A DNA stretch of 64,000 nt from NCBI GenBank assembly GCA_963580285.1, contig OY757015.1, positions 148,488,082 through 148,552,081 on the forward strand. Reading direction: 5' to 3'. Numbering within the stretch: position 1 is the first letter of the stretch; every line of letters starts with the position of its first letter. Below, one piece after another: positions 21,455 to 32,130 of the stretch. This DNA is from Lucinisca nassula. Its lineage: Eukaryota > Mollusca > Bivalvia > Lucinida > Lucinidae. The notes beneath the pieces are model-generated. The model saw only the letters and a program-made list of their open reading frames with translations. It was not told the origin of the DNA and did no database searches. The position numbers were made by a program, and so were the translations under genes.

Positions 21455-23065
21455 TGTTACCATATATGGGTATGGCGGCCATTTTGGTCATGTGACCTGG
21501 ACCTAAAACAGTTTAGAACTGTATTCTGAATCGTTTGCAGGATAAAATGCATTCTCACATTTTCCAATACAAAAGCATATGTGTCAAAGTTTGACCTAGG
21601 CACAAAGAAGGTCAAGGTCAACCCAGGGTCAGCCTAGCTCGGGCCACGTGTGAGACGCCAAGTTCTGCAACGGAAGGTCAGGTGGTTTTTCTCCGGGTAC
21701 TCCGGTTTTCGCCCACCTATGATTAACGATCGGCTCGATATGAGTGAAATAATCTTGAAAGGGCCGTAAAACCAAAAACCAAAAAAAAAAAAAAAAAAAC
21801 AGGGTCACCATTTTAGCAATTTATGATGGGCCTACGTCCCAGATGCCATTTATCAAGTTTCGTGGAAATCTGCCCAGTGGTTCTGGAGAAGACTATTTTT
21901 GAAAGGTTTTACCATATATGGCTTGGCGGCCATTTTGGTCATGTGACCTGGACCCCATGAGCAAATTTTGGTTTCCCCTATCCCATAGAGGCTCCATATG
22001 AAATTTGACTTCAATCGGCCCAACGGTTTCCGAGGAGAAGCAATTCGAAAATTTTCACATTTTTCGCCTCGCCGAGGCTATACTAAATGGAATGTAATAT
22101 TTCACAAGTTCATTATTTAGATCTCATTAATATCTATCAGTATGCCAAAAATTGTTTAAATATTCCAAGCGGTTAAGTCACTATCACCAATTTTCACAAA
22201 CGGGTTACGGACGGACAGACAGACAGACCATATATGGCTTGGCGGCCATTTTGGTCATGTTACCTTGACCCCATGAGCAAAGTTTGGTTTACCCCCATCC
22301 CATAGAGGTTCCATATGAAATTTGACTTCAATCGGCTCTACGGCTTCCGAAGAGAAGCAGTTCGAAAATTTTCACATTTTTCGCCTCGGCGAGGCTATAC
22401 TAAATGGAATGTAATATTTCGCAAGTTTATTGGTTAGATCTCATTGATATCTATCAGTATGCCAAAAATTGTTTAAATATTCCAAGCGGTTAAGTCACTA
22501 TCACCAATTTTCACAAACGGGTTACGGATTTTTCGCCTCAGCGAGGCTATACTAAATGGAATGTAATATTTCGCAAGTTCATTGGTTAGATCTCATTGAT
22601 ATCTAGCAGTATGCCAAAAATTGTTTAAATATTCCAAGTGGTTAAGTCACTATCACCAATTTTCACAAACGGGTTACGGACGGACAGACAGACAGACCAT
22701 ATATGGCTTGGCGGCCATTTTGGTCATGTGACCTGGACCCCATGAGCAAAGTTTGGTTTTCCCCATCCCATAGAGGTTCCATATGAAATTTGACTTCAAT
22801 CGGCCCAACGGTTTCCAAGGAGAAGCAGTTCGAAAATTTTCACATTTTTCGCCTCGGCGAGGCTATACTAAATGGAATGTAATATTTCGCAAGTTTAATG
22901 GTTAGATCTCATTGATATCTATTAGTATGCCAAAAAGTGTTTAAATATTCCAAGCGGTTAAGTCACAATCACCAATTTTCACAATTTTTCAAATTTTGAC
23001 AGACAGACTGACAGAATGACCGAATGACAGAATGACACGCTGATTTTAGGGCACTCTTAGAAAAT
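21455..23065. repeat. tandem-repeat element with long units (array I)
   Basis: Units of about 320-470 bp start ACCATATATGGCTTGGCGGC (near 21457, 21909, 22227, 22697). They contain CATATGAAATTTGACTTCAA, TTTTTCGCCTCGGCGAGGC and (ACGGACAGACAG)n. Unit-internal duplication around TTCGCCTC blocks (22068, 22380, 22530, 22850) explains the length variation. The element ends near GACTTCAGTCGGTCGC. Confidence 0.7.
21632..21799 (+). repeat. 5'-truncated SINE family 3 insertion in array I
   Basis: Matches the 3' two thirds of the SINE at 61905-62138 (GGGCCACGTGTGAGACGCCA to GGGCCGTAAAACC) and ends in a ~20 bp A tail. It is flanked by an 8 bp target duplication CAGGGTCA (21624-21631 and 21800-21807). Confidence 0.75.
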
Positions 23066-23488
23066 CAACCGACTTCAGTCGGTCGCTTTTTCTGCGGGTC
23101 GTGCAATCTGTAGATGAAATGTTCATCTTATGCGATATAGATGTGGGCCTTATTATAATTTTACAACATCCGCACCAATACGTACCCTCAGATAACTACT
23201 CTTTCAAACTACATGTATGTTTCTTTTAACAAAGTTTAACAACGAAAGTTTATTTGTTTGCATGAGATGTATAACTATGAAGTCGATTCTATCGCGTAAA
23301 TGCCTGACATGAAGGTATTTTATAAGCCATTCAGACTGACTAGTCGATTAAATATGCAAATTAGTTAGATACGCCCCGTAACGTTACATTTACAACGTCT
23401 TTAACGAGGTCGCATTTACTTATGGCGGAACATTGACATTTTTGTGAAACAATCGTGAATAAAATGCGTATTAAATGTGATATGATAA

Positions 23489-24052
23489 ATAGAAACTTGC
23501 ATTCGTGTTCATGTATTATTGGATTTATTAAACGAATTGAGGATAAGGGATAAAATGCGAGGCTTTGATAAAATGCTCGGCAAAGCCTCGCATTTTATCC
23601 CTTTTCCTCAACTCGTTTAATAAATTCAATTAAGAAATGAAATTTATTTTTCTGCAGTTCATGGAAGTATGAACGCAGTGGGTCGCATGCAAAGTAAATG
23701 AACCCCGAAGGGGTTCATGTAAACTTTGCTAGCGACCAACTATCGTTCATAATTTCATGAAAAACAGAAAAATAAAGTTTATTTTTTATATTTACATTAT
23801 TTGCCCCTCATCACTGGGCGAAAACAAGCTTGTAAGGCAAACTTTTAAAGCTGAAAAACATTTACACGCTGTTTTTCTACAAACAGCGGAGCAGCGTTGA
23901 CGTCATCAACGCCCGTAGAGAACAATGGTTTAGAATGACGTCATTCAACGTCACTGAAATCATGTGATTCAGTATGAACTCAATTGTTTTTTATAGGTTA
24001 ACATTAGACTTTACAATGGAAATGTAAATATTAATACATGAACACTTATGTA
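23489..24052. repeat. ~560 bp foldback element
   Basis: Ends share GTTCATGTATTATTGG/TAATACATGAACAC and ATAGAAACTTGCATT/TGTAAGATCCTCTAT. The inside has a hairpin on GATAAAATGCGAGGCTTTG and a second on CCCCGAAGGGG with TGAACGATAG-type arms. Related to 4560-4690 and, through the terminal motif, to 3041-3640. Confidence 0.6.
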
Positions 24053-24340
24053 AGATCCTCTATTTCTCTTATTCTGACGTAAACATTCCCACTGAGCACC
24101 ATGATCAACGTAATGCGTGTAGAATGGCGCGTTTGATGACGTCACGTTTAAACATGTACTCCTCACGACGTCCGCTACAGAAAAGTTCTTTAAAAACACT
24201 GCAAACAAGTACAAAATGTCATCAAAAAGCTTTCCAGCATAACAAATTCGTTATTTTGATTATTGACGGGGAACATGGGATAACGGCTTGGGCAAATATC
24301 GCTGTCAGGCGGGGAATATGATCCCATGATTATAGAGATC

Positions 24341-24587
24341 TGGGGCGAGTTGTTCAAAACTAACGATGTCGTTAGCTAACGTATCGTTAAAACTTTAATC
24401 ATTAAATCTGGCAAATATGCTGAATTTTTTGCTGAAAAAATGTGAGCAGCTTTTGCGGATGCAAAAGCTGCTCTCATTTTTTCAGCAAAAATATCAAAAA
24501 TTACGATATTGTACTTGCTAGAAGAGTTAACAATATGACCACTAACGAGCTCGTTAAGCTAACAATGCTTTGAACAACTGGCCCGAG
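24341..24587. repeat. MITE with AGTTGTTCAAA terminal inverted repeats
   Basis: Ends GGGCGAGTTGTTCAAAAC and CTTTGAACAACTGGCCC, then TTAACG/CGTTAA-rich subterminal sequence. The centre is a hairpin on GCAGCTTTTGCGGATGCAAA. Confidence 0.65.
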
Positions 24588-25240
24588 GAGGGAGGAGAGG
24601 GAAAAAAATTCTCCATCTTTAATAAGCCGTGTTATGGGGTGGTCGTGATACATGTTATTGAATGTTTTTCCTTGTTTCATTGTTTCTTCGCATTAATTTG
24701 TTTCATTCTTTCACGTTAGTATGTCCCTCAGAGCTTTCCTGTTTTCTTAATAAGCTTTGAAACTTTGAAACTTTATACTATACGGAAGCGAGTATTATTG
24801 GGATAAGATGGATTTCTTTTTTCAAAACAGTAAGATGTTTCACCGTCTTTGATCCGATTGCTTTTGCAGAATGGATGCATTCGAGTGATATATCCCTTTT
24901 AAAAACTTTTTGCTCTCATGTCAATAGTAGCGCTGCTCAAGACGTCTTGTAGGTTTTGTCATGCGCTGGCTCTAATTAAAGCACTGACAGCACTGATTAG
25001 GGCCATTGTCTCTAAGTGTAGGCTAAAAGGGACCTTAGACATTTACGGTTAATCTTTGAATTCTTATATTTGGGGAAATAGTGTAGACCACGATCTGGGT
25101 CTACATTGTCTGTCATTGTCCAAGCACATGCAACAAATCATTGTGTTTTTTATAACAAAATATCTTTCACACAGCTCTATGAAAACACAATGAAAAGAAA
25201 CGTCAAACATCAACGTAACGCTATAGGTTTTAGTAGCTTC
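24588..25240. other. no gene seen
   Basis: Unassigned AT-rich DNA with one short hairpin (25082-25107, GTGTAGACC/GGTCTACAT). Confidence 0.4.
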
Positions 25241-25483
25241 ATAACCGTTGAAAACATGCCCATATAAGTTTGACCCAACTTGAACCCAACTTTTATCTAG
25301 TAAAATTGGCCTTTACTTGTTACTTGTGGTAGGGGGGGGGGGGGGTACTCGTTAGAACGCCTCGATAGGGCGGTTCTAACGTGTTTTCACAATAAGAAAA
25401 GTAACACGATTTCCAGCTTAAAAGTTTTGCTTTTTGGCAGTAAAATTTACAATAAATTGGTATAGGCGTGTTTTCGTAATGAT
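25241..25483. repeat. MITE family A2, decayed, with G14 run
   Basis: Carries the AACATGCCCATATAAGTTTG and TTGGTATAGGCGTGTTTTCG ends. A G run (25333-25346) disrupts the left half of the central hairpin. Confidence 0.6.
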
Positions 25484-25764
25484 GGGACGACTGACCCCAA
25501 ATGTATCTTTAAGTAGGCAAGACGGAATTTTATGGGAAAGGTCATTTTGTGTATAATCATAACCTCGGACAAACTAGTTCGAAAAGATTGCCAAGGATAA
25601 GCTACAAACAAGCAACTTAACCAAAAACATTCTACAACTTCCGGGCTATCTAAAGGGCGATCTAACACAACCCACAGAAAATAAGAAAAGTATCAGGACG
25701 TTTGTGTGATTTTCTTTCGGCTACAAACTTTACAATGTATTTGACTAGGCTTGTTTTCGGATTC

Positions 25765-26060
25765 ATTACGAAAACACGCCTATACAAATACATTGTAACC
25801 TTTATCGCCGAAAAAAAAAATAAAATTTTTAGATGAAAATTTGGGATATTTTTCTTATTTCTACTCAAAATATAGATTGTTAGCACTCGTTAGAACCGCC
25901 TAATCGAGGCCGTTCTATCGAGGCGGTTCTAACAAGTACCCACAATCTATATTTTAGAGCAGAAATAAGAAAAATAAGGTTTACCCTGTAAACCCCAATT
26001 TTACTATATAAAAGTGGGGTTCAAGGGGATCAATGTTATATAGGTGTGTTTTCGTGATGT
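25765..26060. repeat. MITE family A2
   Basis: Full termini ACGAAAACACGCCTATACAA and TATAGGTGTGTTTTCGTGAT. The hairpin stem is partly duplicated at 25897-25935. Confidence 0.7.
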
Positions 26061-26119
26061 GCTCTTGCCAAGTTTGTTGATGTGTTGGCCAGTTTGAGTC
26101 TTTCCTGGTCGCACATGTT

Positions 26120-26597
26120 TTATTTATGAAATAGATCAGCTCTAGCTGCGATTTGTTGAGTAATAAATCAAAGTTTGGAGGTCAGTTGTAAAGTAGACAA
26201 ATCACGAGCGCTACTATGCGCTCGTGATTTGTCTACTTACAACTGACCGTCAAACGGTGATTTATTATTCAACAAATCACAAACTAAAGCTGATTTATTT
26301 CGATTCTAACAGGCTGAAAATCGGAAATAATGCTGTTGTTTCCTTCAAAATCTCACAACTTTTCGCCAGCCCGCTACAATTATGGACTGAAACACATGCA
26401 TTTGATATTTCCTTTTCTAACGTTTTCGATGCGAAAAATGACGTTTTACCGACCAACATCGAGGAAATCGAATAGTGACGTCATAAATTTGCAGTTTTTA
26501 ATGACGGCAATCGTCACGCTCTCCCTTGCCGTGATTTGTTGCAGAATAAAACACAGTTATTTTCCATTGCCTATATAGGCGCGCTGTGTTAGAATGT
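26120..26597. repeat. foldback element C with ~180 bp inverted repeat
   Basis: The left part folds on AAATAGATCAGCTCTAGCTG, GTAAAGTAGACAAATCACGA and their reverses around a GCGCTACTATGCGC loop. The right part ends GCGCGCTGTGTTAGAAT. A second copy is at 39780-40256. The 83-codon frames inside are not conserved as protein. Confidence 0.65.
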
Positions 26598-26807
26598 AAG
26601 TTTTGAAGGACGCCGACTCATGTGTAAACGAACGACAAATTAACTTGAGACAGTAAAGAAGACGAAATGGAACAATATAGCTTCAATTGTTTTTCAGTTA
26701 ACTCAAGAGATGTAGAAGGCTGATAAAACCAGAAAAAAAATGAAAAAGAAGTCTTCTGCTTTAAACCTAAAGATTGTTAAAACTGTTTCTAGCTTTTAAA
26801 TCTTATG

Positions 26808-26853
26808 GGGTCACTGATGATGCCTACCTGGCCGAAACTAACTCGTCTGGCTC
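26808..26853 (+). ncRNA. hammerhead ribozyme motif, Penelope-like type I, one core-adjacent defect
   Basis: Order of elements: helix I strand GGGTCA, core CTGATGA, helix II hairpin GCC-TACCT-GGC, core GAAAC, a two-base-pair helix III with a 6 nt loop, cleavage triplet GTC, then helix I strand TGGCTC. The base next to the core that normally starts helix II is T facing C, so activity is doubtful. It is followed by CAGAAAAAAACGTGCAC, matching the sequence after the 51 kb copy. Hammerheads with a very short helix III are known from Penelope-like retroelement terminal repeats, so this is probably a PLE relic. Confidence 0.65.
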
Positions 26854-26876
26854 AGAAAAAAACGTGCACAGTCTAC

Positions 26877-27160
26877 ACATTATGATAACTCACCCGTGCG
26901 ACAAAAGTGCATTTTTCACATCTCCAAAATGTCTACTTTTCTGTTGAAAACCTGTGATATTTTTGTTATTTTTACCTTAAGCATAGGTTGCGGGTGCTCG
27001 TTAGAACCGCCTTATTGAGGCGGTTCTAACGAGTACCCACAACCTATGTCTTGGAGTAGAAATAAGAAAAATAATGAATACCCCGTAAACCCCAGTTTTC
27101 TCTATATGAAGTGGCGTTTAATGGGGTGTTCCTTTCACGGACTTGTTCACGTGATGAGTA
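26877..27160. repeat. MITE family A1
   Basis: Reads from TATGATAACTCACCCGTGCG to GGACTTGTTCACGTGATG, with an intact GTTAGAACCGCCTTATTGAG hairpin. Confidence 0.7.
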
Positions 27161-27236
27161 ATCATTTCTGTGGGGTTATCCGTGTTTCCAAGGGATAACC
27201 ATTCCTGGACCACATTATTAATCTGAATCTCTACGC

Positions 27237-28236
27237 TGAAAAAAATAACTAGTACATTCGACTAGTTTACCTAGTAAACACAGAGGGTCACCTAGTCGTC
27301 TGTAGGTTGACTGAGCATTCTTAGTCAATTTAACTAGTCTCTCTAGTAAGCGTAAATCAATAATCGTTGACAGGGCATCTGGTCAGTATGACTACCCTTT
27401 CTAGTCAGTATGACTAGGGTGTCTAGACAGTTTTCCCGCCGAATGTTGATTGACAGCTTGCAGAATGTGTAGAGGAAGCGTTCCAGACGCCATCTTAACG
27501 TTTAGGAGAACATGCTCCAACATACAGTGGGTTGATTCTGATATTATTTCACCCAACATACAGTGGGTTGTTGTACTCACCTTGAGCACTTTGTTCTTAT
27601 TGTTAGTAACTCTGCAGGTAAGAAATATTCTTTTATTTCTTAAGCACCTAGTGGTTATAAGCAGCGTTATAATGCTTACAAGATAAACAACAACAACAAC
27701 AATGTCAACATACAAATATACGTCCAGAAGCTCTAAAGTCGACATTTCCGTGAATCCAAGCATAAATAATGGGGATTTTCTTTTCTGCAATATGAAAATA
27801 TAACTCTGCAGGTAAGAAATATTCTTTTATTTCTTCTCTTATCTTCCTAAAGGCGCCTTTACACAGCATGTTTTTTCATATGTGTTTTGGGTACTAGTAA
27901 TCAGTACTAAGAATCTAGTAATCTACGACTAAAGCAACTAGTAATCAGTACTAAGAATCTAGTAATCCTGACCATGCTTGCTAGTACTTTTGACAGTCAC
28001 ACCAGTACATTTGACTATTAAGCTAGTACATATGACTAGCTTAAACTAGTGAACTTTGACTAGATGAAGCTAGTCAAATGTACTAGGCTAAGTAAAGCTA
28101 GTCAAGTTGACTAGTTTTTTCTAGTCAAAATGCTTGACTAGGTCTTCCTAGTCACATCGACTATTTTGCATAGTGCTTTTTTGGACAATCATATTGACTA
28201 GGTTCCTTAGTCGGCATGACTATTTTTTTTTCTCAG
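27237..28236. repeat. ~1 kb element built from CTAGT/ACTAG motifs
   Basis: Ends CGCTGAAAAAAATAACTAGT and GACTATTTTTTTTTCTCAGTG are imperfect inverted repeats. Both wings (27245-27425 and 27890-28225) are packed with CTAGT, ACTAG and GACTAG motifs on both strands. The centre (27430-27885) is not of this type. It holds a repeated CTCTGCAGGTAAGAAATATT block (27610 and 27803) and a duplicated CCAACATACAGTGGGTTG. Confidence 0.6.
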
Positions 28237-28239
28237 TGA

Positions 28240-28450
28240 TAGCACTAAAGTTCCAAAAAATGCCTCTAGCTTTAAGGCTAAAAAAAGTCCGAAAAAGGAA
28301 GCAGTCGTCTTTAGCTTAAAAACTAAAGACAGTTTCTTCCCCACAAAAAACGCCTGTAACTTTAAAGCTAATACAGTCTGAAAAAAGAAGCAGTTGTTTT
28401 AGCTTTTAAGCTAAGAAAACCATATAAAATACATCAAGCTTTAAGGCTTA
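28240..28450. repeat. short tandem hairpin repeat, CTAGCTTTAAGGCTAA type
   Basis: Two to three ~90 bp units contain TAGCTTTAAGGCTAA-like inverted repeats and GTCCGAAAAAGGAAGCAGT. Relics occur at 26730-26800 and 28940-28985. Confidence 0.5.
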
Positions 28451-28454
28451 TAAG

Positions 28455-28922
28455 TCTGGAAAGGGGGGTAGTTGTCGTTATTTCCAAAGCGAAAGACCAT
28501 TTCTTGCACACCAGACAAGCAAATCCGTGATTTTAACCTGGGATAGAAATTTATGTTCTGATGCTGGTGTTCCGACCCAAAATCGAATATAATCGCGTGT
28601 TTGATAAATGCACTGGCTAAATACGACCTCCTATGCGCCGTCGTTAAGGTTGACGTCACAGCACATAACGTGACGTCACTAAACATTCCTGTACTGTTGT
28701 CACAATATGGCGGACGTCGGTACTCGAAGTGACTGCAGCATTAAAAATCCACGCTAAGAAATGGAAGATATGCAAGAAAAAGAATCCTATATGGGTGTGC
28801 AGGGCGGATAGAAAAATTCGTCCCTCGGGATCACTGTCCGGCATCACTAGGCCTTGCCTCGAGATGCCGGACAGTGACCCTTGGGACGGATTTTTCCATC
28901 TACCCCTCACGCCCATATAGGA
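28455..28922 (-). repeat. dispersed element J, inverted copy
   Basis: Reverse of 14365-14800: the GAATCCTATATGGG ends, the CACTGTCCGGCATC hairpin, TGACGTCA sites and GGGATAGAAATTTATGTTCT body are all recognisable. Confidence 0.6.
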
Positions 28923-29073
28923 TTCTTATATTCTTCCATAAAAAATACCTCTAGCCTTACGGCTAATAAAGTCTGAAAAAAGGAAGAAATTATCTGGACA
29001 CTAGGCCCTATATCAGTCTAACTCAACGTTCGAGAAGCCCTAAATCATTAGGTTCACTTTGACAGATATTTAC

Positions 29074-29245
29074 TTGTCTCATAATGCTCTCTGATGTCAA
29101 GCCTGAACCACCACCATGCTTTCGGCTGTGAAGTAGCTGTGTATTCCACAGTAAATCGTGTTGCATTTGTAGACTTGTCAGAAACGTCCGCTCTCAACGC
29201 CAGTATCTGAATATCCAATTCTGGTGACTGGGTATTGGTGGTCGC
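29074..29245 (-). CDS. candidate 172 nt exon, upstream part of the Ig-like gene
   Basis: Minus strand: acceptor CAACTTTCTTACACAG and donor GACAA/GTAAAT bound a frame open throughout, phase 0 at entry and phase 1 at exit. The product starts ATTNTQSPELDIQIL and ends at IREHYET. It is beta-strand-like with one NAT glycosylation-type site and no cysteine. The single nucleotide left at the donor (A) joins with GC at the start of 16502-17297 to give a serine codon, so the two are phase-compatible neighbours across an ~11.8 kb intron. I do not recognise the domain. The signal-peptide exon has not been found. Confidence 0.5.
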
Positions 29246-29526
29246 CTGTGTAAGAAAGTTGAGACGAATGTGTTGTATAAACCCAGTTTTACTGAATGGA
29301 ATCTTCCACCTTATACAAAGCACAAGTCCGTTTAAAAATGTTGATGTATAAGGTTTTTATTTTTTGTTTTGTTTTCATTTTTATATATGCATTTTTTTTT
29401 AAGATTGCTTAACGTTTTGCTAACGGTGTAGGCACCAGTCAAAAGCCGCGTTTACAGCGTCTGATCTTGGCCTGCACATTTTGCCAATTATTCGATACCA
29501 AAAGGGTGAACACATGTTCATCCTGC

Positions 29527-29672
29527 TCACCCAGCAGGCGTCGCTATGGCAACGTCAAATCAACGTCGGTGCAACGTCATGACGTTGCACTGACGTAGAT
29601 GTGACGTTGCTTAAACCTCATGACGTTACACTATGATTTGACGTCGCAATTACGGCATGTGTCTGCTGGGCA
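29527..29672. repeat. short palindromic element, TGACGTTGCAnTGACGT core
   Basis: Ends CCCAGCAGGCGTCGC and GTGTCTGCTGGG are inverted repeats. Inside are repeated CAACGTCA/TGACGTTG motifs on both strands. Confidence 0.6.
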
Positions 29673-29811
29673 GTCACTTCAAACTCACGGAGTGTCAAGC
29701 TGAGCTTTTTAAATACGGCTAATATTTTTGCGGTGTTTGATCATAGTCATCATTGTCTGCAGTTTATCACTCGGGTGCCGGTAGGTAAGACGAACCAATA
29801 TTTCGTATTAG

Positions 29812-29885
29812 CCGGCATCGGTAGCTGAGTCGGATGTGCGTCTGACTGGTGATCAGAAGGATGCGGGTTTTTTTTTTTTTTTTTA
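29812..29885 (+). repeat. partial tRNA-derived SINE head
   Basis: A GGTAGCTGAGTCGGATG A-box-like stretch and a GGATGCGGGTTT B-box start are followed directly by a T run, so the body is missing. Confidence 0.4.
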
Positions 29886-29951
29886 AATATGCGCAAATAT
29901 GTAACATGAGCATGAGAGCTTATAATGATAAAAATAACATTGAAGCAGTAT

Positions 29952-30183
29952 ATACAGTGTAACTCCGCTTGTAAGACCATCTCAAATTCAGACTAATTCT
30001 GCTTTAAAAAGATATTTTGAAGGGTGCGGCTATTCTTTCTTCGTGTTTTCTGCATGGAATGCCCTCTGGTCCGGGACAACTTTTGGGGCTGTTCAGGGAC
30101 CACTTTTGGGGCTGTTCAAAAGTGGTCTTCAAGACCACTTTTGAACAGTCCAAAAGGTGGTCTTAATATAGGAATTCTACTGT
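29952..30183. repeat. TA-flanked MITE family D
   Basis: Ends TACAGTGTAACTCCGC and GGAATTCTACTGTA, with the GTGGTCTTCAAGACCAC hairpin at the right. Confidence 0.55.
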
Positions 30184-30689
30184 ACACGTAAAGTGTAACT
30201 TCAATGACTCGAACATCGATTTCTCATTTACTATGTCTAAGTCGAAGTCATTCTACCATAGCTCCAGAGAAAATATGATGAGGAATAAATTAGGAAGATT
30301 TTCTTTTATCTTGAAAAGTTTTGTTGAGGGTTCTAAAAGAATCACCTTGAGGCTCGATGAGGTGATTCTAATGAGGACTTATGACATACATTAAGGGGAA
30401 TGGGAACACCTGGCAGATTTTACCGCTATTTTTCAATGGTAGACAACTTTCGGGACTTCCTGTCCGCTTTTCTATAAGCCCTGTCCCACTGTAAAAGGGG
30501 AGAATTCTTGAAGGAAATAATTTGCTCCTCAGGAGTTGACCACTATTGACATGGGAGACAAAAATACTTTTGCAGGAGTTGCCTCCCCTGAAGGTGCTCC
30601 CAGTCCCCATACTTTCATAGACTAAAGAAACTATGTACATCTGAAATGTCAATGACTCGAAAACAGACGACTCGTTTACCTTGGGTAAT

Positions 30690-30977
30690 TCGACATTATA
30701 AAAAACACGCCTATAGAAATGCATGTAAACGTTACCGCCGAAAAAAGAAGAAAATTTTAAGATGAATAATTGTGATATTTTTTCTTATTTCTGGTCAAAA
30801 TATGATTGTGGGTAGTCGTTAGAACCGCCTCATCGAGCGGTTCTAATGAGTACCCACAATGTATGTTTTAGAGCAGAAATAAGAAAAATGATGTTTACCC
30901 CTGTAAACCCCAGTTTTGTTATATAAAAATGGGGTTCAAGGGGGTCTGAATTATACAGTCGTGTTTTCGAAATGAAC
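30690..30977. repeat. MITE family A2
   Basis: ACACGCCTATAGAAATGCAT to ACAGTCGTGTTTTCG ends with a good central hairpin (GAACCGCCTCATCGAGCGGT). It ends only about 40 bp from the candidate exon 31016-31120. Confidence 0.65.
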
Positions 30978-31015
30978 TGTCTTTTGAGTTCCTCGAAAAC
31001 TGTTCCAACCGGAAG

Positions 31016-31120
31016 TCAAACCTTCTCAACCTTCTGAACCTCCTTATCCGGGTTGATCGCCGACTCATTGAGACTAGTTTGATCCAAGGCCCTGCACATC
31101 TGCCCGAGGGCAGACAACAC
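31016..31120 (-). CDS. candidate exon, end of a coiled-coil-type protein or internal 99 nt exon
   Basis: Acceptor TTTTTCTTTTCAG precedes a phase-0 frame starting VLSALGQMCRALDQ and rich in charged residues (DKEVQKVEK). Two endings are possible. Translation can run two codons further to a TGA at 31016-31018 and stop. Alternatively GAGAAG/GTTTGA acts as a donor, leaving a 99 nt, 33-codon exon of exactly the size and phase of 40267-40365. The second option would also be in phase with 29074-29245, so a single gene cannot be excluded, although the two sets look like different proteins. Confidence 0.45.
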   Translation of the reverse strand: MLSALGQMCRALDQTSLNESAINPDKEVQKVEKV

Positions 31121-31194
31121 CTGAAAAGAAAAACATTAGAATTTTGCTTTAACCACACTTGCAACTTCTGAACCAGGTTACTCTCACCATGTTA

Positions 31195-31401
31195 AAATAA
31201 CACACTCGTGCGACATAGTGTATTTTTTTCCATCTCCAAAATTGCTACTTTTCAGATGAAAATCCGTGATATTTTTCTTACTTATACTCATCGTCTGCAA
31301 ACATAGTTTATGGGTGCTCGTTAGAACCCCCGTAAACCCCAGTTTACCCTATACAACGTCGAGTTTAAGGGGGTGTTCGTTACACTGACTTGTTCACGTG
31401 A
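31195..31401. repeat. MITE family A1, central deletion
   Basis: ACACTCGTGCGACATAGTG and GACTTGTTCACGTGATG ends are present; half of the hairpin is lost after GGGTGCTCGTTAGAAC. Confidence 0.6.
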
Positions 31402-31429
31402 TGTTTACTTAAAGAAAAAAGTTTTGTTT

Positions 31430-31729
31430 GTTTGTTTGATTTGAGGTTTAACGTCCCCGTCAACACTGTAAAGGTCATTTTGGAGACGTTGCTTCCAATT
31501 TTGTGGGACTTTTACCCGACATTGAGATGAAAAGACATCTCAAACCCTGTCGCCCAATGAAACCAATAGGGTTTATTAGCATGGACGGTCCGCCTCGAAC
31601 CGCGGTTCCCGGACAGGCTTAGATCCTCCAAGCGGTTTACCAGTACTAGTGTGCGGGCCGGATTCAGCTCTGCGTGGAAGCATCATGCAGCCCATATATT
31701 TCTTCAAGCCCCTATGAGCGGGGGCCGTA
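31430..31729 (-). repeat. SINE-like repeat family 2
   Basis: The tail (TTTGTTTGATTTGAGGTTTA on the plus strand) is to the left; the body matches 37207-37507 closely. Confidence 0.6.
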
Positions 31730-31839
31730 TTAAAAACAGTACAGAGCGAGATAAACTGGCTTTTCACGAGCCAGCTTCCCAGGATCTATACTGTTTTCCA
31801 ATCGGCTTTTGGATCCATGGTACATATCGAAGGCAGGCA

Positions 31840-32130
31840 ACACAAATGGCTGAAAATCCAGGGCTTGCATTCTACCATCAATTATACTCGAATAATTCTG
31901 TATAGGGGAGGATAAATTTTGATTTATTAGTATTCCTATCCCTTCGCTGTTATTATAATGTCCTGAGAAAAATGCATCGTTGTTCCACTCGCGCTTCCAT
32001 TCATCGTGTGTACTGTCCCCTGAATGAGTTTCTTGTAATGAAATGTTGTTGGTTTTTATCCAAGCGAATATTCGTTCACGTTTGGTTTTATTACCCAGAC
32101 CCCTTACGTTATATGAAAATATAGACATAG
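31840..32130 (-). pseudogene. LINE endonuclease (EEP) N-terminal fragment
   Basis: The minus strand encodes MSIFSYNVRGLGNK, LQETHSG and GIGILIN. These are the opening strand, the catalytic glutamate loop (QETH) and the following strand of an apurinic-type endonuclease from a non-LTR retrotransposon. About four residues are missing just before LQETH compared with the usual xxFLQETH. After IDGRMQALDF the similarity ends. The rest of the LINE is absent; the LINE 3' fragment at 42060-42577 could be from the same clade, but I cannot show that. Confidence 0.7.

Noticed and set aside
27401..27790. 129-codon minus-strand frame and a CTGCAG/GTAAGA donor-like site
   Set aside because: Both lie inside the CTAGT element, and the donor-like block is an internal duplication; no sign of a host exon.
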